Below, piece by piece: positions 9,122-18,278 of a stretch of 64,000 nucleotides of DNA. Positions within the stretch are counted from its first letter, which is position 1. Each line of letters begins with the position of its first letter. The translations under genes were made by a program, and so were the position numbers. This stretch comes from Shinella zoogloeoides (GTDB taxonomy: Bacteria > Pseudomonadota > Alphaproteobacteria > Rhizobiales > Rhizobiaceae). The stretch covers positions 248,001 to 312,000 of the forward strand of contig NZ_CP132311.1 in NCBI RefSeq assembly GCF_030733845.1. Direction: 5' to 3'. The notes below the pieces were generated by a model. That model saw only the letters and a program-made list of their open reading frames with translations, was not told where the DNA came from and did no database searches.

Positions 9122-11206
9122 CTACTCGATGAACACCCGGACGCTCGCCGCCCGTCCGGCCGCATCGATCACCGTCAGCGTGGAAAACCCGGCGCCCTCA
9201 GGCATCCATTGCGTCGTGCGCCGGCGCGAGGCTTCCGGCAGGACCTTGCCGTTGGCGAGCCAGCGGAAGGGCGCGCGGCCGCCCTGGAGCTTCAGGACGA
9301 GCGGGGAGACGTCTTCGCCCGTCGTCGCGCCGAGCTCGACATGGGCGCCCTCCGGCGGATAGACGATTTCCGGTGCCGGCTCGCGCGCCGCCGTCGCGAC
9401 GAGGCCGCTTGCGGTGGTCGAGAAACGGCGAAGGCTCGCCGGCAGTTCGGATTGCGCGATGCGCACGGCGCCGGCCGGCGCGCGCGGAAGCGCCGTGATG
9501 GCGATGCCCGAGCGCGAGAAGGCCTCGAACAGGATGGGCGCGGCGGCGCCATAGCCGGTCAGGCCCGGCACGGCGCCGTTGTCGGCGCGGCCGACCCAGA
9601 CGCCGAGCACATGGCGGCCGTCATAGCCGACAGACCAGGCATCGCGGTAGCCGTAGCTCGTGCCGGTCTTGTAGGCGATGCCGAGGCGGCGGCTGCCGGT
9701 GGGCGGCGTGACGGCGGAGAGCACGTCGGAGACCTGCCAGACGGCGACGGGATCGAGCAGCGGGTCGCCACCGATCACCTTGGCCTCGCCCGAAATACCG
9801 TCGCCGAGCTGCACCGGCATGCCGCGATTGGCAAGCGCCGCATAGAGCTGGGTAAGGTCGCGCAGCGTGATGCCGAGGCCGCCGAGGCCGATGGCAAGGC
9901 CGGGCGTCTCGCCCGGCGGCAGAACGGGCCGCACCTCGGCGCGGCGGAACCGCACCATCATGCGTGTCGGGCCGACGGCATCGAGCAGGCGCACCGCCGG
10001 CACGTTCAGCGACAGTTGCAGCGCCTTGCGCACGCTGACATCGCCCTGGTAGGTCATGTCGAAATTGCGCGGGCGATATCCGGAAAAGTCGGAGGGCCGA
10101 TCCTCGACGATCGTCTCCTGCGCGACCAGCCCTTCCTCGAAGGCAAGCCCGTAGATGAAGGGTTTCAGCGCCGAGCCGGGCGAGCGGCGGATGCGCGTCA
10201 TGTCGATCCAGCCGGCGCGACTGCCGTCGAAATAATCCGCCGAGCCGACCTCGCCGAGGATTTCGCCGGTGCGGGCATCGGCCATCACCATGGCAATGGA
10301 GATTTTCGGGCCAAGCCGTTCGGCCGCCTCGCGCGCGACGGTCTCAAGTCCGTCCTGCACGGTGCGGTCGAGCGTCGTGCTGTGCTCGGTCGCCTTCGGG
10401 TCCTTGCGCAGCGCCAGTTCCGAAAGATGTGCGGCATGGGAGGGAAGCTGGCGGCGGCGGTCGGGCACGGCCTCGTTGCTTGCGCGTTCGGCCTCGCCTT
10501 CGCCGATGACGTCGGAGACGGCCATGCGGGTGAGCACGCGTTCGCGCGCCTTTTCCGCAGCGTCGCGATGCCGGTCGGGCCGGCGCTTTTCGGGAAGCTG
10601 CGGCAGGGCGACGAGCAGGGCGGCCTCCGCAACCGAGAGACGCTTCGGCTCCTTGCCGAACCAGGCAAGGCTTGCCGCGCGCACGCCCTCCAGGTTGCCG
10701 CCATAGGGGGCGAGCGTCAGGTAGAGGTCGAGGATTTCGGCCTTCGAAAGCCGCCGTTCAAGCTGGACGGCGCGCGCCATCTGGCGCAGCTTGGCCAGCA
10801 TCGAGCGGTTCTCGCGCGGCTCGATCAGCCGCGCGACCTGCATGGAAAGCGTGGAGGCGCCCGAGACGATGCGGCCGTTGGTGACGAACTGTCCGGCGGC
10901 GCGCAGCAGCGCCAGCGGGTCGATGCCCGCATGGTCGTGGAAGCGCCGGTCCTCATAGGCGACGAGCATGCGGATGAACTGCGGATCGACGTCCGCGGCC
11001 GTGGTTTTCAGCCGCCAATGGCCCTCGGGCGTTGCGAAGGCGCGCAACAGGCGGCCATCGCGGTCGAGCACTTCCTTCGAGACGGTCTCGGCGATCCCGA
11101 CCGGCGGCGGATAGGCGCGGTCCGCATGGTCGAGCCCGAAGGCGAGGGCGGCGATCGCCGCCGCCCCGCCGAGGGAGCCGATCAGGAGCTTGCGCCAGAG
11201 CGCCAT
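9122..11206 (-). CDS. pbpC: Penicillin-binding protein 1C
   Basis: A 694-residue bifunctional peptidoglycan synthase of the PBP1C type. Order: N-terminal membrane anchor (WRKLLIGSLGGAAAIAALAFGL), GT51 glycosyltransferase (EDRRFHDHAGIDPLALLRA and GASTLSMQVARL), transpeptidase with SxxK in GSALKPFIYGLAFEEG, the KTGTS box, and a C-terminal beta domain of the BiPBP_C kind (last ~90 residues). It polymerises and cross-links glycan strands on the periplasmic face of the inner membrane. The start lies 11 nt downstream of the alpha-2-macroglobulin stop, an arrangement also known in enterobacteria, where the two proteins are thought to cooperate in envelope repair and defence. Confidence 0.94.
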   Translation of the reverse strand: MALWRKLLIGSLGGAAAIAALAFGLDHADRAYPPPVGIAETVSKEVLDRDGRLLRAFATPEGHWRLKTTAADVDPQFIRMLVAYEDRRFHDHAGIDPLALLRAAGQFVTNGRIVSGASTLSMQVARLIEPRENRSMLAKLRQMARAVQLERRLSKAEILDLYLTLAPYGGNLEGVRAASLAWFGKEPKRLSVAEAALLVALPQLPEKRRPDRHRDAAEKARERVLTRMAVSDVIGEGEAERASNEAVPDRRRQLPSHAAHLSELALRKDPKATEHSTTLDRTVQDGLETVAREAAERLGPKISIAMVMADARTGEILGEVGSADYFDGSRAGWIDMTRIRRSPGSALKPFIYGLAFEEGLVAQETIVEDRPSDFSGYRPRNFDMTYQGDVSVRKALQLSLNVPAVRLLDAVGPTRMMVRFRRAEVRPVLPPGETPGLAIGLGGLGITLRDLTQLYAALANRGMPVQLGDGISGEAKVIGGDPLLDPVAVWQVSDVLSAVTPPTGSRRLGIAYKTGTSYGYRDAWSVGYDGRHVLGVWVGRADNGAVPGLTGYGAAAPILFEAFSRSGIAITALPRAPAGAVRIAQSELPASLRRFSTTASGLVATAAREPAPEIVYPPEGAHVELGATTGEDVSPLVLKLQGGRAPFRWLANGKVLPEASRRRTTQWMPEGAGFSTLTVIDAAGRAASVRVFIE

Positions 11207-11217
11207 CGCCTTGCGTC

Positions 11218-14200
11218 CTATTCAGCCTTCACCACCTGCATACGGCCGGTCGCCGTGCGGGCGGAATATTGCGGACGGTACATGTCCTCCACCTGGGCGG
11301 CCGGCAGGTCGTAGGTGCCGGGGGTGACGGCTCGCACGACATAGGCGAGCATCACGTCTCGGTTGTCGCCGCCGCTGCGGTTGAAGGCCGCGACGAAACG
11401 GTCGTAGCGGAACTCCGTATGCGCCGCCTCGGTCTCGCCGAGCCAGTCGAAGTTGGAAAGCTTCGCGCTGTCGACGAGGCTCGGATTGTCGATCTCGAAG
11501 CCGGCCGGCAGGAGGTCGGTGATGATGATGCGCGACGGCCAGTCATTATGCTCCGTCACCTTCAGCACCACGACGTAGCGCTCGTTCTGCGTGGCCTCCG
11601 TGATGTTCGCCTCCTCGCCGTCGAGCGTGTAGTAGCTGCGCTCGATGGCAAAGCCGTCGCCGCCGGCCGGCAGCGGATCGGCGGGCGCGGCCACCGTCGT
11701 CAGCACGGCGGAGACCGGCTCGCCGGTACGGTTGGCGATGGTCAGCGGGTTTTCGAGCAGGGACTTGCCCGTCATCTGCGCGGCATAGCCGCCGGCGCGT
11801 TCAGCGCCGTTGATCTCGAGCTTCAGGTCCTTGTCGGCGTCTTTGACGGACCGCGCGGCGAGCAGCATCCAGGTCTGCTCCTGCGTGCTGGTCCAGCGCT
11901 TGGTCTCCCATTGCTTGGCCACGAGCTTGGTCAGCTCCGGAATGACGTCCGGAACCGGCCGGCTTTCGGCCGCCAGCGCCAGGATCGCCGCGCCGTCGCG
12001 CAGCGACGAACCATAGTCGGTGCGCGAGAGGCTGGCGGTCATGATGCTGTCGCGCGAAAGGCCGAGCGCATTGGAGAAGATCGTCATCGAGCGCTGGGCA
12101 TCGCCGTAGAGGCCGAGCGCGCCCGCGATCTGCGCGCGGGCAAGCGGCGAGGAGAACTCCGAGAGCTTCGTGTCGGCATAGTAGCGCAGGTCGCTGATCG
12201 CGGCCTTGCGGTTGCGGGCGAGCACGTAGAGCGCATAGGCGATCTCGTTGCCCTGCGTCGAGACGTTGACGTCATAGGAGATCGAATTCTGCAGGTTGGA
12301 AAGCGCCTGCAGCATGGCCTGCTCCGGCACGTCGAACTTCTGTTCGCGGGCGCGGGTCAGGAAGTCGGTCACGAAAGAGTCGAGCCACAGGTCGCCGTAA
12401 CCCGGAGACCAGAGGCCGAAGCTGCCGGAAGAGGACTGGTTGGCAAGAACGCGGTAGATCGCATCCTGCACGCGCTTTTGCGTCTCCGGGTCTTCCGGCA
12501 GGCCGGACTGCTTGGAGAGCTCGCTGAGATAGAGCAGCGGCAGCGCGCGGCTCGTCGTCTGCTCCGTGCAGCCATAGGGGTAGCGGTCGAGCGCCATCAG
12601 CAGCGCCGGGATGTCGAAGGCCGCGGCGCGCGAGACGCTGAGGCTGACGGAGGCGCCTGCAAGCTGGCTGTCGGCGAGCAACTGGTCATCGATGGTCAGG
12701 CTGCCGTTCGCCGCGATCTCGATCGGCCGGCGCGTGGTGATGGGCATGGCGGCCGGGCGCACCGGCACGTTCAGCGCCTGTTCCAGCGACATGCCGGAAC
12801 CGTTCGAGAGCTTGACCGTGACGAGGCCGTCACCCGCCTCGCCGCCGATGAGCGGCAGGGTCAGCGCCGTCTTGCCGCCGGGCGTAAGCGTGATCGTCTG
12901 GCTCGCGCCGGTCTGCTCGACCATGACGGAGGCATTGTGGGTGATCTCGACCGTGTAGTCGCCGGCCGGGGCATCCGTGTTGGCGATGTCGAGCCTCAGG
13001 TCCGCGCGGTCTCCGGGGGCGAGGAACTTCGGCAGGCTAGCGGTCACGACGACGGGATCGCGGATGACGACATCTTTCGTCGCGCTGCCGATGCCCGTCT
13101 TGGTCCAGGCGACGGCCATGATGCGGGCCGTGCCATTGAACTGCGGGATATCGAAACTGACTTTGGCGTTGCCGTCCGCATCGAGCTTCACGGGACCTGC
13201 GAAGAAGGCGACGAGCTTTTCCTTCGGCGGGTTGCCTTGCAGGGCCCCTTCGCCGCCGTCGCCGCCGGTGCGCAGGCGCCCGGTGGCGCCGAGCGAGCCG
13301 TCGATCAGTCGGCCGTAGAGGTCGCGGATCTCCATGCCGAGCCGGCGCTGGCCGAAATACCAGCCGGCCGGGTCCGACGCTTCGTAACGCGTGAGGTTGA
13401 GGATGCCCACGTCTACGGCGGCGACCGTGATATAGGCCTCCTCGTTGGCGCCGGCGCCCGCGACCTTCAGCGAAATGTCGAGCGGCTGGCGCGGCAGGGT
13501 CTTTTCCGGCACGTCGAGCGCGACGTTCAACTTGCGTTCGGCCGGATCGACCTTCAGCCAGGTGATGCCGATGGCGCGCATCGGCATGCGGCTTTGCTGG
13601 TCGGAACCGGGGCGGAAGAGCGTCGCGGTGACGTAGGAGCCGGGGCCCCATGCCTCGGTGACCGGGATTTCCACCTCGCCGCCTTCTGCGCCAATCGCGG
13701 CGGTCTGGGTGGCGATCAGGCTTTCGGCGCCGACGGTGATCAGGAGCTGGCCGGCATGGCGCGGCGAGACCTTGAGCCTTGCCGTGTCGCCGACCGCGTA
13801 GTTCTCCTTGTCGAGCGAGATTTCCAGAGCGTCGGGCGTTTCCGTCGAGGTCGCCGCGACATACCAGCCGGCGTCGAATTCGATGCTGGTCGCCGGACCG
13901 TCCGGCTCGGGGCTCTCGACTTCCAGGCGGTAGCGGCCCCAGGTGACGGGCGCCGAGATGCCGCCGCCCTCGGCGGCGACGTCAAGCGTGCCGTTGGCGA
14001 TCTGCTTCGTCGAGAGCACCGGCTCGTAGCGCCAGGAGCTTCCGTCGCGATACCATTGATAGTTCCGCTCGACGGCAAGCAGCTTCCAGGGCAGGCCCTG
14101 CATGGCCAGCCTGGAACCGTCCGCATTGACGGCGACGACATGGAAGTTGGCGACGCTGTTTTCCGAAAGGTCGCCCTTGAATTCCGGCTTGACGCCGATC

Positions 14201-16674
14201 ATCGGGCCGGTCGCCTTGACCGGCAGGGTGAGGCTGCGCTCGACGGCGCGCCCGCCCGCCTCCATCATGCGCAGCGTCACGAGCGCTTCGAGGCGCTGGG
14301 TGGTGGAGGGAAGGTCGGTGACGGTGACGTCGAAGGTTGCCTTACCCTCGTCGTCGAGCACGTCGAGCCCTTCGAGCGGCGTCGTGCTCTCCTCGATCGC
14401 TTCCTCGTCCGTCAGGCCGAAGACATAGTCGGGATAGGCGGGATCGGCGCGCGTCGGCTTCAGCGCGACGTCGCCCTCGATCTCGAGGCCCGCGCCCGGC
14501 GCGCCGTAGAGATAGCGGCCGTCGACGGAGACGGAGGCAGGCACGCCGGATTCGATCACCTTCGCCTCGCTCGTCATGTCGAATTCGATGCGGTCGGGCA
14601 CGAAATCGTCGACGAGGAACTGCTTTTCGGCGATGGCCGTGCCCTTCGGGTCGGTGAAGACCTGCATGGTCCAGGTGCCGCGCATGCTGTTGGCCTGCAG
14701 CGGTAGGTCGACGGCATGGCCGCCTAACGCGGCTCCGTCGGAGACCATGCGGCGGTCTTCCACGCCGTCCGGCCGGTTGAAGATGAAGGTCAGCGGCAGC
14801 TTCTCGACGGCGTTCGCCTCGATGTCGCGGGCCAGCGCCGAGGCATGCACCGTCTCGCCGGCGCGGTAGATGCCGCGCTCGGTCCAGGCGAGCACGTCGA
14901 TGGCGCCCGGCGCCGGGCGGCCGGTAACGCCGCGGTCGGAAAGGTCGAAGCCGGCGCGCGTCATGTCGAGGAAGACGAAGTCGCCTTCACCCTTCCTGGC
15001 GAGAATGACGGCGGGCGTCATGGCCGCCGTGCCGCGGATAAGGCCGGCGGTAAAGGTCGCCCGGCCGTCCGCATCGGTCGTCGCGGTGCCGAGCACTTCG
15101 TTGTTCTTGGCGATCAGCTGCAGCTCGACGCCTTCCAGCGGACCGGCGCTGTCGAGCGAGCGGGCGAAGACGTTGAGTCCATCCGTGCCGGCATAGGTGG
15201 TGAGGCCGACATCCGAGACGACGAACCATTGCGTGGCCTTGGCGTCCCATTCGTTGCTGCGGCCGTTCGAGGCGGCGGCGGTCAGCACGTAGACGCCGGG
15301 CTTGCGCTCCGGCAGGGCCTCGTCGACCGGGAAGCTGGTGACGACGTCCTTGTTCAGCTCCGGCGAGATGTCGATCTTGCCTTGCCAGACGATCTCGCCG
15401 CTCTGGTTCTCGATATTGCTGGCGGAATAGCCGTCGAGCTGGGTGAGGAAGCGGCTTTCGGCGAGCAGGCCCGCGATGGCGCGGTCGCCGACACGGTAGA
15501 GCTTCAGGTCGGCGCTGTCGGTGTTGACCGAGACGATCGGGATGCCGCGGCGCACGCTGCCCGGCAGCACGAAGCCGTCGCCCGTGAAGCGCACCATGGC
15601 GGTGCGGTCCTGCACGTAGATGTCGAGATCGACCGGCGCGGCGAGCGCCTCGTCGACGGCGGACGGCAGGCCCGAGCGGAAGGCGATCTTGTAGCGCTGG
15701 CCGTGGGTCAGGCCCTCGACGCAGATCTGCCGGTCCTTGGCCTCGACGGCCTTCGGCGCGGCGCCGTCGAGCGTGACGAAGGAGGCGTAGTCCGCGCCGG
15801 ACTTGACGAGCGGCTCGGAGAACTCGACGCAGGCGCGCGGGCTGGCGCTGTCGGAATCGATCGTGTGGTTCACGATACGGAAGCCCTGCCGGGCGACGAG
15901 GCCGAGATAGGCCGAGCGTACCGCGACGTCTTCCTTCAATTCGAGGCTCGCCTTGTAGGCATTGATGCCGGCGCGATAGCTGCCGGACTTGTCGAGCGTG
16001 TCGGCAAGCACGGCGAGCGCGCGGGCGCGGGTCTCGGTCGTGCGCGAGAGCTGGTAGGCATTGATCGCGGCAAGTGCGCCCTGGCCGGCAAGATAGCTGT
16101 TGTTGACGGCACGGCCCATGGAATCGGCCGTCTCGATCCAGAGATAGTAGTCATCGGGCGCAATCGAGAGCGCGCCCCTGTAGGCGGTGAGCGCATGGTC
16201 GAAGCGGCTCGACGCGCTCTCGATGCGGCCAAGCGAGGCAAGGCTCTCGGCGCCCTGGCCCTGCTGGTCGGCAGCGAGCGCGAGGTTGTCGCGGAAGGTG
16301 CGGGCGTCGCTCATCATATAGTCGCTGATGAAGGAAAGCGCCGGCGGCGCGCCGATATCGGCGGCATTGTCGGCCTTCAGCACCTTGCCGGCGATGGCGC
16401 CCTGGAAATGGTTGAGCTGGTTGAAGTCGCTCTTCAGGAAGCACCACTTCACCTTGGGATTATAGGTGAAGGCGCGGCAGGACATGTCGTCGATGCAGTC
16501 GCTCTTGCACTGGTCGAGCGTCACATCCTGCACGGTGCGCAGGTCGAAGCCGAAATAGTCGCCGTTCTCCGTCGTCACGACGGCGCGTGTTTCCTCGGCG
16601 CTTGCAGGGAGGGGAGGAGAGGCCACGGCGGAAAGAAGAAGTGCCGAGAAACCCAAGAATGCGCGCATAGACAT
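11218..16674 (-). CDS. Bacterial alpha-2-macroglobulin with N-terminal PAN domain
   Basis: About 1818 residues, secreted, with a signal peptide (MSMRAFLGFSALLLSAVA). After it comes a cysteine-rich PAN/apple-type module (VTLDQCKSDCIDDMSCRAF, WCFLKSD), then a long stretch of macroglobulin-like beta domains, a bait-like variable region, and a thioester domain with YGCTEQT (Cys near residue 1369, coded at 12568-12570). CxEQ is the thioester that traps proteases. The family (YfhM/YfaS-like) is thought to inhibit host or competitor proteases in the periplasm. The start at 16674 is preferred because AGGAGG lies 5 nt before it; a TTG one codon upstream is only 2 nt from that site. Transcription probably continues into pbpC. 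Confidence 0.93.
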   Translation of the reverse strand: MSMRAFLGFSALLLSAVASPPLPASAEETRAVVTTENGDYFGFDLRTVQDVTLDQCKSDCIDDMSCRAFTYNPKVKWCFLKSDFNQLNHFQGAIAGKVLKADNAADIGAPPALSFISDYMMSDARTFRDNLALAADQQGQGAESLASLGRIESASSRFDHALTAYRGALSIAPDDYYLWIETADSMGRAVNNSYLAGQGALAAINAYQLSRTTETRARALAVLADTLDKSGSYRAGINAYKASLELKEDVAVRSAYLGLVARQGFRIVNHTIDSDSASPRACVEFSEPLVKSGADYASFVTLDGAAPKAVEAKDRQICVEGLTHGQRYKIAFRSGLPSAVDEALAAPVDLDIYVQDRTAMVRFTGDGFVLPGSVRRGIPIVSVNTDSADLKLYRVGDRAIAGLLAESRFLTQLDGYSASNIENQSGEIVWQGKIDISPELNKDVVTSFPVDEALPERKPGVYVLTAAASNGRSNEWDAKATQWFVVSDVGLTTYAGTDGLNVFARSLDSAGPLEGVELQLIAKNNEVLGTATTDADGRATFTAGLIRGTAAMTPAVILARKGEGDFVFLDMTRAGFDLSDRGVTGRPAPGAIDVLAWTERGIYRAGETVHASALARDIEANAVEKLPLTFIFNRPDGVEDRRMVSDGAALGGHAVDLPLQANSMRGTWTMQVFTDPKGTAIAEKQFLVDDFVPDRIEFDMTSEAKVIESGVPASVSVDGRYLYGAPGAGLEIEGDVALKPTRADPAYPDYVFGLTDEEAIEESTTPLEGLDVLDDEGKATFDVTVTDLPSTTQRLEALVTLRMMEAGGRAVERSLTLPVKATGPMIGVKPEFKGDLSENSVANFHVVAVNADGSRLAMQGLPWKLLAVERNYQWYRDGSSWRYEPVLSTKQIANGTLDVAAEGGGISAPVTWGRYRLEVESPEPDGPATSIEFDAGWYVAATSTETPDALEISLDKENYAVGDTARLKVSPRHAGQLLITVGAESLIATQTAAIGAEGGEVEIPVTEAWGPGSYVTATLFRPGSDQQSRMPMRAIGITWLKVDPAERKLNVALDVPEKTLPRQPLDISLKVAGAGANEEAYITVAAVDVGILNLTRYEASDPAGWYFGQRRLGMEIRDLYGRLIDGSLGATGRLRTGGDGGEGALQGNPPKEKLVAFFAGPVKLDADGNAKVSFDIPQFNGTARIMAVAWTKTGIGSATKDVVIRDPVVVTASLPKFLAPGDRADLRLDIANTDAPAGDYTVEITHNASVMVEQTGASQTITLTPGGKTALTLPLIGGEAGDGLVTVKLSNGSGMSLEQALNVPVRPAAMPITTRRPIEIAANGSLTIDDQLLADSQLAGASVSLSVSRAAAFDIPALLMALDRYPYGCTEQTTSRALPLLYLSELSKQSGLPEDPETQKRVQDAIYRVLANQSSSGSFGLWSPGYGDLWLDSFVTDFLTRAREQKFDVPEQAMLQALSNLQNSISYDVNVSTQGNEIAYALYVLARNRKAAISDLRYYADTKLSEFSSPLARAQIAGALGLYGDAQRSMTIFSNALGLSRDSIMTASLSRTDYGSSLRDGAAILALAAESRPVPDVIPELTKLVAKQWETKRWTSTQEQTWMLLAARSVKDADKDLKLEINGAERAGGYAAQMTGKSLLENPLTIANRTGEPVSAVLTTVAAPADPLPAGGDGFAIERSYYTLDGEEANITEATQNERYVVVLKVTEHNDWPSRIIITDLLPAGFEIDNPSLVDSAKLSNFDWLGETEAAHTEFRYDRFVAAFNRSGGDNRDVMLAYVVRAVTPGTYDLPAAQVEDMYRPQYSARTATGRMQVVKAE

Positions 16675-17179
16675 CAAGTCCTCCTAACGCTGCCCGTCTC
16701 GTTGCCGCCGCCACTGTCCCGACCCCGCCCCGGCTTGTCAATCGAAAGACGCCGCTCGCCGGGAGGCCGCATGGGGATGGCGCATGGAACCAGGGGGAAG
16801 ACGTTTGATCCTGCCGGTTCAATCGCCGGAAATGCGAAAAATTTTCAAAGCGTGCGGCGTTAACCTTTTGTTAACCATATGCGCGCAGACTCCGGATCAT
16901 CGACGGGTGCCGTTCTGTCATACCGCTGTAACAGGTGGCCGGTAGAACCCTCGTCAGACACTAAAGTCGTGTTTCGGCAACGCAGTGACCACGGATGTAC
17001 TGGCACCGCGCGAAACACTTCCCCGGCCGGGCCGGGATGAGGAAGCGGGGGGACAACCCTCGCTTTTTTCATTTCTTCTCGCGCGCTTGGCGCTGGACCC
17101 CTCCTTCCGATTGCCCTACCCATGACGCAGCAAGGCGACGCGTCTTGCCGTCATTTGTTCCTGCTTTCCGGACGGTTTC
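16675..17179. other. Intergenic region between divergent alpha-2-macroglobulin and AEC transporter genes
   Basis: A 505-base gap without a convincing protein gene. It must hold the divergent promoters of both flanking genes. An AT-richer patch with TTAACCTTTTGTTAACCA at about 16860-16878 is the most promoter-like part. Further right lies an intrinsic terminator on the plus strand (17044-17069), well before the AEC start. Nothing else could be identified. Confidence 0.6.
17044..17069 (+). terminator. Orphan intrinsic terminator upstream of the AEC transporter gene
   Basis: An 8-bp stem (AGCGGGGG paired with CCCTCGCT, one G-T pair), a 5-base loop (GACAA) and six T residues. No plus-strand gene precedes it, since the gene to the left runs away. 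It therefore ends either a small RNA made from 16880-17069 or an attenuated leader of the AEC gene, whose ATG is 110 nt further on. Confidence 0.65.
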
Positions 17180-18124
17180 ATGTCGGACGTCGCCCTCAAT
17201 GTATTGCCTGTCTTCGCGCTGATCCTGATCGGCTGGCTGCTCGTGCGCACCCGCTATCTCAGGGAAGAACTGGGGGAGGGGCTGGGCGAATTCGTCTTTC
17301 GCGTGGCCGTGCCGCTGCTATTGTTCCGCACCATCGCAGAGGCCGATTTCGCCGGCGAAGCGCCTTGGCGGATCTGGGTCGCCTATTTCGGCGGCGTCGC
17401 CGTCACCTGGACGGTGGCGCATCTGGTGGCGACCCTCGTCTTTGGCCGGGACCAGCGCATCGGCGTCCTGGCCGGCGTGTCCTCCGCCTTCGCCAACACC
17501 GTCTTCATCGGCCTGCCGCTCGTCTCGCGCATCGTCGGCGACGAGGGGCTGGTGGCGATCTCGGTCCTGCTTTCCGTGCATCTGCCGGTCATGATGATCG
17601 CCGGCACCATCCTGATGGAGCGGGCCGAACGCAAGGAGGGCACGCGCGAGCCGCAGAGCTTCGCCGCCCTCCTCATGGGCATCGGCAGGAGCCTCGTGCG
17701 CAATCCGCTGGTGCTCGGCCTCGTGGCCGGCGCGCTGTTCCATGCGGGAGGCGTGCCGCTCGGCGGGCCGGTCAAGGCGGTGGTCGACCAGCTTGCCGCG
17801 ACGGCCGCCCCCGCCGCACTCGTCTCCATCGGCATGGCGCTCAACAAGTACAAGGTCGGCGGCAATGCCGGCATCGCGCTTGCCATGACCAGCCTCAAGC
17901 TCGTGCTGCTGCCGGGCTGCGTCTATGTCGCCTGCCGGCTGCTCGGCCTCAGCCCGGAATGGACGGCGGCGATGGTGCTGACCTCCTCCGTGCCGACGGG
18001 CGTCAATGCCTGGCTGCTCGCCAACCATTTCGGCGTCGGCCACGCGCTCGCCTCCTCCACCATCACCATGACGACGGCGCTCGGCGTCTTCACCGTCTCC
18101 TTCTGGGCCTGGCTGCTGGGGTGA
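17180..18124 (+). CDS. AEC family transporter (auxin efflux carrier family)
   Basis: A 314-residue integral membrane protein with about ten hydrophobic helices in two five-helix halves, starting with NVLPVFALILIGWLL. It carries features of the bacterial auxin-efflux-carrier/malonate transporter family (FANTVFIGLPL around residues 108-118, TSSVPTGVNAWLLANHF near the C-terminus). Family members export or import small organic acids; the substrate cannot be told from sequence. It is a lone gene with long non-coding DNA on its 5' side and convergence towards the cytochrome c gene on the other. The ribosome binding site is weak (GGA at about 17172). Confidence 0.9.
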   Translation: MSDVALNVLPVFALILIGWLLVRTRYLREELGEGLGEFVFRVAVPLLLFRTIAEADFAGEAPWRIWVAYFGGVAVTWTVAHLVATLVFGRDQRIGVLAGVSSAFANTVFIGLPLVSRIVGDEGLVAISVLLSVHLPVMMIAGTILMERAERKEGTREPQSFAALLMGIGRSLVRNPLVLGLVAGALFHAGGVPLGGPVKAVVDQLAATAAPAALVSIGMALNKYKVGGNAGIALAMTSLKLVLLPGCVYVACRLLGLSPEWTAAMVLTSSVPTGVNAWLLANHFGVGHALASSTITMTTALGVFTVSFWAWLLG

Positions 18125-18230
18125 GGGCGTTTCGCCGCTGAAAACACCTCTCTCTCGCATGGTCGGGCTAGGCTGGACCTATCCGTCAAGCGGTAAGCGC
18201 AGGGCAGGGGAGGTCATCGGCAAAACAAAA

Positions 18231-18254
18231 AAACCCGGCGCGAGGGCCGGGTTT
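18231..18254 (-). terminator. Intrinsic terminator of the cytochrome c gene
   Basis: A perfect 9-bp stem (AAACCCGGC with GCCGGGTTT, 6-base loop). Read on the minus strand it is followed by a T-rich run (complement of the A-run at 18222-18233). It lies about 25 nt after the cytochrome stop. It may also slow plus-strand readthrough from the AEC gene. Confidence 0.8.
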
Positions 18255-18278
18255 CGTTATTTGTCTGGCTGGCGCGCC

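Noticed and set aside
9074..11314. Long plus-strand open frame opposite pbpC
   Set aside because: Composition is typical of an antisense shadow and pbpC carries all conserved PBP motifs.
11032..14706. Very long plus-strand open frame (1224 codons) opposite the alpha-2-macroglobulin gene
   Set aside because: It is rich in Arg/Gly/Ala/His, with no domain or start signal. It is a GC-rich shadow of the minus-strand gene, which shows clear domains and a thioester motif.
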